Part shown: positions 7,951 through 13,989 of the stretch, piece after piece | How the letters are laid out: each line of letters begins with the position of its first letter | How positions within the stretch are numbered: position 1 is the stretch's first letter | Source of the DNA: Desulfurococcales archaeon | Lineage (GTDB): Archaea; Thermoproteota; Thermoprotei_A; Sulfolobales; Acidilobaceae | Length of the DNA stretch: 13,989 nt | Reading direction: 5' to 3' | Assembly: GCA_015521095.1 (NCBI GenBank) | Contig: WAOU01000061.1 | Coordinates: forward strand, 1-13,989 | Notes under the pieces: generated by a model | What the model was told of the DNA's origin: nothing | Seen by the model: the letters and a program-made list of their open reading frames with translations, nothing else | The model's database searches: none | Position numbers and translations under genes: made by a program

Positions 7951-7961
7951 AGCGACATAGG

Positions 7962-7969
7962 AAAAATAA
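7962..7969 (-). terminator. T-rich terminator after the 210-aa gene
   Basis: The minus strand reads TTATTTTT beginning 13 nt after the TAG stop at 7983. A short T run without a hairpin is the usual archaeal termination signal. It would separate the 210-aa gene from the isomerase-like gene. Confidence 0.4.
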
Positions 7970-7982
7970 TTGATATGGAAAG

Positions 7983-8615
7983 CTAAGGGTAGATCCTTTT
8001 GCCCAAGGACTGATAACTATTATCATATATCTCCTTGACTCTCAGTACAAGAGCCGGATACCATGGATGGCTTCTTTCACCATGAGGAACTGCGTGCATG
8101 AGATCATGTAGTAGGTTGACGAATTCATAATATGGGCCCTCTTCATGTACTTCCGCCTCTGCCCTTAGCTCAAGTGCTCCCCTATCGGGCGGTATTAATA
8201 TGCCGATTGCGGCCTCCTTAGTGTCTTTTATATTAGCATAAGTATGGCCTTTGATCATTAGATGTGTGGAGAGTGTAAGTGGGTCTGAGCGCTCGATGTT
8301 ATATATCCATTCTAGGAGGAATTCTGCGGCGGAAGCATACACGATGTGGCCTTTGCCCCATAATTCATTGTTTATCTTCTTTAGATGCTCTATTGCCTGG
8401 TCTAGGTACTCGTCTTTCACGGTAAATGTCAGCATGAAGGGCGCGACGTTTATGCCGGCTGGTCCGTGGGTCGCCACCATTGGTGCTAGTAGGGGACCGG
8501 CGAACCTGAATAGTTCTTCTATATTCTCTGTTCTTGTTAGCATTTTCTCGACTAGGCTCTTCCTTGCGTAATAGAATTCTTTCATGTATATATCGGGAAT
8601 GGCTCGAGTCTTCAT
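7983..8615 (-). CDS. Hypothetical protein, 210 aa, possible FMN-type split-barrel relative
   Basis: I do not recognise this protein with confidence. It is soluble, with no signal peptide or membrane helix. Residues 1-45 look helical and charged. The middle has the conspicuous THGPAGINVAPFMLTFTV (49-66). The C-terminal half reads as strands and helices in the order LSTHLMIKGHTYANIKDTKEAAIGILI, then ALELRAEAEVHE, then a helix and YPALVLRVKEIYD. That order resembles the end of pyridoxamine-phosphate-oxidase-like FMN-binding barrels, but this is a pattern impression only. The ATG follows GGTGA (8622-8626) with a 6-nt gap, and a TATA-like box lies at 8655-8667, so it is well supported as a real gene. 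It is transcribed divergently from the protease gene and ends 286 bp before the isomerase-like gene. Confidence 0.8.
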   Translation of the reverse strand: MKTRAIPDIYMKEFYYARKSLVEKMLTRTENIEELFRFAGPLLAPMVATHGPAGINVAPFMLTFTVKDEYLDQAIEHLKKINNELWGKGHIVYASAAEFLLEWIYNIERSDPLTLSTHLMIKGHTYANIKDTKEAAIGILIPPDRGALELRAEAEVHEEGPYYEFVNLLHDLMHAVPHGERSHPWYPALVLRVKEIYDNSYQSLGKRIYP

Positions 8616-8654
8616 TTATAATCACCGCTATGAACTAGATAGTCGTGGAGATAC

Positions 8655-8667
8655 TTTAGTATAATTT
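8655..8667 (-). promoter_or_regulatory. Probable TATA box of the 210-aa gene
   Basis: The minus strand reads AAATTATACTAAA. A start about 25 nt downstream falls near 8636, giving a leader of about 20 nt with the GGTGA site at 8622-8626. An AT-only stretch at 8690-8698 (TTATATATA) is an alternative, with a longer leader. Confidence 0.4.
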
Positions 8668-8773
8668 GTACGAGGGTTGAAGGTAAGATATTATATATAG
8701 ACAGTATATATATTTATTCCTGTTATATTATCGTAGTAAATTATGTATTATCACTATTCGTATTAGAATTAAA

Positions 8774-8782
8774 TTTATATAT
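8774..8782 (+). promoter_or_regulatory. Probable TATA box of the protease gene
   Basis: TTTATATAT lies 49 nt before ATG 8832. The usual spacing predicts a start near 8806 and a leader of about 26 nt carrying AGGGTG at 8820-8825. A further AT-rich block (8705-8716, ATATATATTTAT-like) lies between this and the divergent promoter and could be a second box or a regulatory site. Confidence 0.45.
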
Positions 8783-8831
8783 GATGTTCAGCATATTCAC
8801 CTATAATTGACGTTATCATAGGGTGTATGTT

Positions 8832-11800
8832 ATGAATGCACATAGAATCCTAGCGGCACTCTTTTTAGTGGTGTTAATGATACTACCGCTAGCTCCTCTA
8901 ACACTAGCGTCACCATTACATCCGTATGACAATCAAGCATGGCTCGAGAAATTCCATCCAGCATTACTATCAAAAGTAATCTCAGGAGAGATAAACGACG
9001 ATGACGTTATAACCGCAGTATTCAGGCTAAAACCACTACCCTCCTATACACAGTATTTAGTCAGAGGAGACTACGACAAAGCAGTGAACACTCTCAAAAC
9101 ATGGGCGTCAATGACACAAGCCCCATTCATAACCGAAGTATACAAAATGAACGGAAAAGTACTAAACACATTCTGGATCGATAACGTTGTACTAGTAAAA
9201 GCAAAACTCTCGGTCATCAAAGACCTCGCATCCTATCCAGGAGTAGTAGAGGTCTTCGAGAACTTCCAAGTACACGTGATCGAACCAGTATCAAAACAAC
9301 GTGTAAAAACAAGCAGCACGGTTGAGAGCTGGGGTATATTCAAGATCAACGCTACTGACGCTTGGAGCCTAGGCTACACAGGAGAAGGAATAAGAATAGC
9401 AGTACTAGACACAGGTGTAGACATAACACATCCAGCCCTCCAAGGAAAAATGCTCACACTCGACCCGACAAGCCCATACTATCCTGGAGGATGGATGGAG
9501 TTCGACGACAATGGTAACCCGGTACTAAGCGAGCCACACGATACAGACGGCCATGGAACGCACACGAGCGGAACCGCACTAGGAGGAGACACCTCTGATG
9601 TATTGATTGGAGTTGCTCCAGACGCAACTCTAATGCATGGACTAATCCTACCGGGAGGAGGGGGTACATTCGCGCAAGTACTCGCAGGAATCCAGTGGGC
9701 AGTAGAGCCCTTCTATATAGACCCTGACACAAGCGAGATAGTCTACACAGGCTTACCTGCCCACGTAATATCAATGAGCCTTGGAGCCTCCGGATACTAT
9801 GGAACAGAGCTCTTCCCAGGCATAGAAGCAGCACTACTAGCAAACATCATTGTCGTAGCAGCGATAGGAAACGATGGACCAGGTATAAGTAGCAACCCAG
9901 GAAACATATGGGGCGTATTCGGCATAGGAGCAACAGACGAATATGACCAAGTAGCATACTTTAGCAGCGGAGAAGTCGTAAACTGGCCAGACCCGCCGAC
10001 AGAATGGCCCTTCTATAACACCTATCCAAGCAGCTATATTAAACCAGACTTCTCGGCCCCAGGAGTAGACATAACAAGCTCAGTACCCGGCGGAGGCTAC
10101 GAATCATGGAGCGGCACAAGCATGGCAACACCGCACGCTGCAGGAACAGTTGCTCTCATCCTTCAGGCCAGCGGATGGTATGAGAACCCAGTCGATGATC
10201 TTCCAGAAAAAGTCTATGAGATACTCCAGAATGCATCAGTAGATCTAGGAGATCCAGGACAAGACATCTACTATGGATACGGTAGAATAGACACGCTGAC
10301 AGCAGTAGAAATAGCACAATCATATGCTAAGACTAGTGGAGTACAGGGACTCGTCCTCGACTCAGAAGATTATCAGCCGATCCCATGGACACAGGTATAC
10401 GTGGTGGAGATTAACAAGACCTATCCTGTCAGACCCGACGGAACCTTTAAGATACCACTCGACCCAGGCACATACACTCTAGTATTCAGTGCCTGGGGAT
10501 ACCAGGAGAAGACTGTAGTAGTAGAGGTAATAGTATCAAATGGAACAGTAGCCGGCTATGTATACGATAGTGTAACAATGCTCCCCGTCTCCGGAGCAGA
10601 AGTGAGCCTCGTAGAAGCAGGAATATCAACATATACTAATGATACAGGATTCTTCGAGATAAGCGTACAACCAGGCACATACACGCTAGAAGTCTATGCA
10701 TCAGGATACAACTTGTTCAATACCAGTGTAACCGTTAGAGAAAATGAAACAACAATAGTAGCAGTACCATTAACACCTCTAGGATCAGGCACCATAGAAG
10801 GATTCGTCTACGATAATTCAACAGGTCTACCCATAGCAAATGCAACAGTAGTAGTAGACGGCGGAGTACTATTCACATACACAGGCCCAGACGGTTACTA
10901 TAACTTAACAAATGTCCCAGCCGGCCCCCATGTGATCACAGTATATGCTCCCGGCTATATGCCAGCGACAGAAAACATAACACTAGCACCCAACCAGACC
11001 CTTGTACTAGACTTCTACCTAGAGCCTATACCACCGACAGTAATAGTGTTAGGAAACATCGACTACTACACGGAGCCACACCTGGCAATGCTATTATCCG
11101 GGATAGGATACCCGGTGCTAGAGTACGATGACGTAGCACTATTACTCTCAGACTGGGCGAATGGATACATTAATCCAGTAGCAATCGTCGTCGATCATTT
11201 CAAGCCCAACAAGTACGATGATCCAACACTAGAAGAAGTACTAGGACTACTAGTCATGGCAGACTTTACAAACACACCACTAATATTCCTGGCCACAAGC
11301 TTCTCAGGAACAACTGCAATTGACGCGCTCTACCTCTACTCCAACGATATAGTTAGCGCCGGATATCCAGCACCAATAGCAAAATCCTATGATTATCCGT
11401 CGCCCGAATATGTAAGAGTAAACATGCTGGTACCATCTCATCCAATATTCGATGGTGTGGTGCCAGATAATGATACATGGTTCTATCTAGCCGACCTTGA
11501 TCTCAGCTTCTATGCAGACTACGTAGTATATGATTGGAACACAAGCGTGCCAGTCACACCAATAGCAGAAATAGTAGACGACTACTATGGTGTAAACGGA
11601 ACATCCATAGCAGTATGGACAACGCCAGGAGGCGCGACATGGATATACATGGCTAGCTTCGGAGAATCATACTGGATGCAGTATATTGATCCCGGAAGCG
11701 ACGGATTATACAGCAACAACACAGAGCTTGTCCTAATGAATGCAGTAGCTTACGCAATAGCTACCAGACCCACAACCACGCCAAACAAGCCACTACCAGC

Positions 11801-13835
11801 AAGTATAATCACAAGCCTACAGAAACTAACACCATCAACAATAGAGCCATCATTATACACAAACATCACAGTCCTCCTCGACAGGCTACCATACGGATAC
11901 GTAGAAGGAACGATCGCCGGAAGCGACAATGCTCTATTAGCAGGGGCCAAGATTGTAGTCCTAGGAACACCAATTGAAGTCTACGCCGGTACGGGAGGAT
12001 ACTTCAAGTTCTGGCTACCAGCAGGCAACTACACTCTAGAAATATCAATGCCCGGCTATAAGACAACATACGCCAACGTCACAGTACAAGTCAACGAGAC
12101 TACACAGGTAGGACAAATAATACTCCAGTACGTGCCAAGAATAGCGATCCTATACGACTACCAAGGAGAGCTCAAGAACATAATACAAGACCAACTAGGA
12201 TGGTACGCAGAAGACTTAAACGACCCGTACTCCTTCGCCGAAGCCCTCTACAGCGGATTCTTCAACGCAGGCATATGGGCAGGCTACTACTATGCACCGT
12301 TCCCATCATACGATGAATTCTACGCTGTATGGAACGCTATAAACGACACCGGCATAAGCGTGATATTCATGGACCAGTGGAGCAGTCCATGGTACCCAGA
12401 CCTATTCGGCTACGGTATAAACGCAATGTACAACTACCTATCAGATCCATCAACAAGAATAGTAGACGACTTCTACGGAGAAATATACATCCAGATAACA
12501 GAGGCAAGCCCATTATTCGAAGGCTACAATGTAGGGGACATAGTAAAGATACTAGAAGCCAACCCAGGAGGCTGGGGCACAGACTACGCTGCATTCTCAG
12601 GGTTCAGCGGAACAACCTTAGCCAAACTAATGCTAGGCGACGGATCAATCCCAGGTGATGCAATAGCCTACAAAGTACTAGACAACGGAGCAAAGATCAT
12701 ACTATTAGCAAGCTGGGCACCCGAAGAATACCAAGACATAGAATTCTGGACCCCCGACGCATACAATATATTCCTAAACGCAGTCAAATGGGCAGCCGCA
12801 AAGCCCTTCAACGTAACACCGTCAGAAGTAAATGCCACCGTAGGTGACACAGTAGAGTTCCAGTTCTCAGATCTACCGGCAGATTACCAGGTAAACGTCT
12901 ACCTAGACGGAGAATACCTACTAAGTGTTACAACAGATAGGAACGGAACCGCCACAGTAACCTTCACAGTCCCACTAATACCAGGTGGTAAACACTCAGT
13001 AGCATTCGTAGGAAGCGACGAGATCTACAGGGCGTATGCATCACTAACAGTAATGGCAAAACTCGAGATAACACCAATGAACACAACCTCACCAGGCACA
13101 CTAGAGATCAACGCGACAGGACTCGAGAAAGAACAAATGGTCTACCTATACATGGACGGCAACTTCATAAGCATACTCAGATCAGATGCTAACGGCCAAA
13201 TACTCACCACGGTAAACGTACCATTCGTAGCGAGCGGAGAGCACTGCATGAAAATTGTAGGACTCGACGGCTCAACAATAGCAAAGTCAAAAGTCTACGT
13301 AGAAAGCCTAATCGAAAGAATATATGGATCCGTAGGAAGCGCCTCCCTAGAAGACATACTATACATGATCCAGTCAATGAACATGAGCATAACAAGCATA
13401 ATAACCGACGAGGCCGGCAACATCTATGCACTCGTCTCAAACAACTCCAACCAAGTACTCTACATGCTAGACAACGTCCAGAACCTAATAACAACAAGCA
13501 CAAACAACCTACAAAACCTAATAAACGACCTCAACGGTAGCCTCCAAGGACTAATCCAGGACGAGGCCGGCAACATCTACGCGCTCATAAACACAACAAG
13601 CGGACAGATACTAGTTAAACTAGACGATCTCTCAACACAGATATCACAGGCAGAAAACAACATACTAGACCAACTATCACAGCTACAGAGCCTACTAGAG
13701 CAAAACGTAACACAGCTAAGCAGCCAACTAGAAGAAACACAGGGCACAGCCAGCACAGGAGTCAGAGTAGGAGGAGTAGCCCTAGTAGCAGCAATAGCAG
13801 GAATAGTCCTAGCAATAAGAGGAGTAAAACCCTAA
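8832..13835 (+). CDS. Giant surface-anchored subtilisin-like serine protease with hendecad stalk
   Basis: A 1667-aa secreted peptidase of the S8 (subtilase) family. In order: signal peptide (1-26, cut near LTLA|SP); I9-like propeptide (about 27-160); subtilase domain (about 165-480) with Asp193, His241 in GHGTH, oxyanion Asn347 and Ser430 in GTSMATPH, all intact; three carboxypeptidase-regulatory-like beta-sandwiches (about 503, 571 and 653 onward); a Rossmann/ThuA-like domain (about 737-976); a fourth beta-sandwich (1022-1098); a second Rossmann-like domain (about 1104-1322); two Ig-like domains (1326 and 1408 onward); a coiled coil (about 1522-1634) with 11-residue periodicity; and one membrane helix (about 1645-1662) ending RGVKP. 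Many Asn-X-Ser/Thr sites and a single Cys fit an exported glycoprotein. ATG 8832 is chosen over GTG 8823 because AGGGTG (8820-8825) lies 6 nt before it. It resembles the S-layer proteases of Staphylothermus and probably digests peptides at the cell surface. Confidence 0.93.
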   Translation: MNAHRILAALFLVVLMILPLAPLTLASPLHPYDNQAWLEKFHPALLSKVISGEINDDDVITAVFRLKPLPSYTQYLVRGDYDKAVNTLKTWASMTQAPFITEVYKMNGKVLNTFWIDNVVLVKAKLSVIKDLASYPGVVEVFENFQVHVIEPVSKQRVKTSSTVESWGIFKINATDAWSLGYTGEGIRIAVLDTGVDITHPALQGKMLTLDPTSPYYPGGWMEFDDNGNPVLSEPHDTDGHGTHTSGTALGGDTSDVLIGVAPDATLMHGLILPGGGGTFAQVLAGIQWAVEPFYIDPDTSEIVYTGLPAHVISMSLGASGYYGTELFPGIEAALLANIIVVAAIGNDGPGISSNPGNIWGVFGIGATDEYDQVAYFSSGEVVNWPDPPTEWPFYNTYPSSYIKPDFSAPGVDITSSVPGGGYESWSGTSMATPHAAGTVALILQASGWYENPVDDLPEKVYEILQNASVDLGDPGQDIYYGYGRIDTLTAVEIAQSYAKTSGVQGLVLDSEDYQPIPWTQVYVVEINKTYPVRPDGTFKIPLDPGTYTLVFSAWGYQEKTVVVEVIVSNGTVAGYVYDSVTMLPVSGAEVSLVEAGISTYTNDTGFFEISVQPGTYTLEVYASGYNLFNTSVTVRENETTIVAVPLTPLGSGTIEGFVYDNSTGLPIANATVVVDGGVLFTYTGPDGYYNLTNVPAGPHVITVYAPGYMPATENITLAPNQTLVLDFYLEPIPPTVIVLGNIDYYTEPHLAMLLSGIGYPVLEYDDVALLLSDWANGYINPVAIVVDHFKPNKYDDPTLEEVLGLLVMADFTNTPLIFLATSFSGTTAIDALYLYSNDIVSAGYPAPIAKSYDYPSPEYVRVNMLVPSHPIFDGVVPDNDTWFYLADLDLSFYADYVVYDWNTSVPVTPIAEIVDDYYGVNGTSIAVWTTPGGATWIYMASFGESYWMQYIDPGSDGLYSNNTELVLMNAVAYAIATRPTTTPNKPLPASIITSLQKLTPSTIEPSLYTNITVLLDRLPYGYVEGTIAGSDNALLAGAKIVVLGTPIEVYAGTGGYFKFWLPAGNYTLEISMPGYKTTYANVTVQVNETTQVGQIILQYVPRIAILYDYQGELKNIIQDQLGWYAEDLNDPYSFAEALYSGFFNAGIWAGYYYAPFPSYDEFYAVWNAINDTGISVIFMDQWSSPWYPDLFGYGINAMYNYLSDPSTRIVDDFYGEIYIQITEASPLFEGYNVGDIVKILEANPGGWGTDYAAFSGFSGTTLAKLMLGDGSIPGDAIAYKVLDNGAKIILLASWAPEEYQDIEFWTPDAYNIFLNAVKWAAAKPFNVTPSEVNATVGDTVEFQFSDLPADYQVNVYLDGEYLLSVTTDRNGTATVTFTVPLIPGGKHSVAFVGSDEIYRAYASLTVMAKLEITPMNTTSPGTLEINATGLEKEQMVYLYMDGNFISILRSDANGQILTTVNVPFVASGEHCMKIVGLDGSTIAKSKVYVESLIERIYGSVGSASLEDILYMIQSMNMSITSIITDEAGNIYALVSNNSNQVLYMLDNVQNLITTSTNNLQNLINDLNGSLQGLIQDEAGNIYALINTTSGQILVKLDDLSTQISQAENNILDQLSQLQSLLEQNVTQLSSQLEETQGTASTGVRVGGVALVAAIAGIVLAIRGVKP
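13407..13579 (+). repeat. Duplicated segment in the protease stalk
   Basis: A 20-nt stretch beginning GACGAGGCCGG occurs at 13407-13426 and again at 13560-13579, exactly 153 bp (51 codons) apart. Both encode DEAGNIYAL, and the flanking residues are also alike (IxDEAGNIYAL followed by a Ser/Thr/Asn-rich turn and a QxLxxLD-type segment). This points to a duplication of part of the coiled coil. Confidence 0.7.
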
Positions 13836-13862
13836 TAGCAAAACCAATATACTACACAAATA

Positions 13863-13892
13863 TTTTTCCTCTTCATACTCAAAGCACTTTTT
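13863..13892 (+). terminator. T-rich terminator region after the protease gene
   Basis: Two T5 runs (13863-13867 and 13888-13892) lie 28 and 53 nt after the TAA stop, without a convincing hairpin, as is usual for archaeal terminators. The remaining sequence to 13989 has no supported gene. A short open frame enters from the right edge on the minus strand (stop near 13942), but it is too short to judge. Confidence 0.45.
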
Positions 13893-13989
13893 ATTGATTA
13901 CCGCTCCAAACTCCTAATAACTACACTAAACAATATGACCCTTAAGACTCCATGATATCGACCAGATACAATACGTGGGTGTCAACCAG

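Noticed and set aside
7868..7957. Canonical C/D box or H/ACA guide RNA
   Set aside because: The C box has a mismatch, no clear D' box is present, the spacing is too long, and the 3' pocket next to ACA is only 2 nt; only the inverted repeat is kept as a feature.
13836..13989. 3' end of a gene entering from the right on the minus strand
   Set aside because: Two frames are open for about 15-20 codons at the edge, which is too short to support a coding call.

Overview
The window looks like chromosomal DNA of a hyperthermophilic crenarchaeote, most likely of the Desulfurococcales kind. The evidence is a 24-nt CRISPR repeat of the crenarchaeal size class, an A-type (archaeal) ATPase operon, archaeal TATA-like promoter boxes, GGTGA-type ribosome binding sites placed about 6 nt before most starts, TTG starts, A/C-rich third codon positions, and a giant secreted subtilisin-like protease with an 11-residue-periodic stalk like that of Staphylothermus surface proteins. 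I cannot name the species.

Layout. Positions 1-799 hold the end of a CRISPR array: 14 identical repeats and 13 spacers, running off the left edge. No cas gene is in the window. A probable AT-rich leader follows (about 800-900). A short two-helix membrane protein (1044-1298, +) converges on the A-ATPase operon, which is read leftward in the order F-E-A-B-D (6272 down to 1330). The operon encodes the A1 catalytic head (A, B), the central stalk (D, F) and one peripheral-stalk subunit (E). The membrane rotor and stator genes (proteolipid K/c, subunit I/a, C, H) are not here. Upstream and in the same direction lie a sugar-isomerase-like protein of the L-fucose isomerase C-terminal fold family (6398-7696) and an unrecognised 210-aa protein (7983-8615). 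A 286-bp AT-rich spacer between these two holds a perfect 7-bp GC inverted repeat that may bound a small structured RNA. A divergent promoter region (8616-8831) leads rightward into the giant protease (8832-13835, 1667 aa). The last 154 bp hold T-rich terminator-like runs and no supported gene.

How the parts work together. F, E, A, B and D form one transcription unit for the soluble ATP synthase sector, with gaps of a few to 75 nt; the E ribosome binding site overlaps the F stop codon. The protease is an independent cell-surface protein: signal peptide, I9-like propeptide, subtilase domain with intact Asp/His/Asn/Ser residues, a C-terminal array of beta-sandwich domains and two Rossmann-like domains, a hendecad coiled coil and a C-terminal membrane anchor. 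The most distinctive features are this all-in-one anchored protease with a duplicated accessory module, and the possible structured RNA at 7868-7950.
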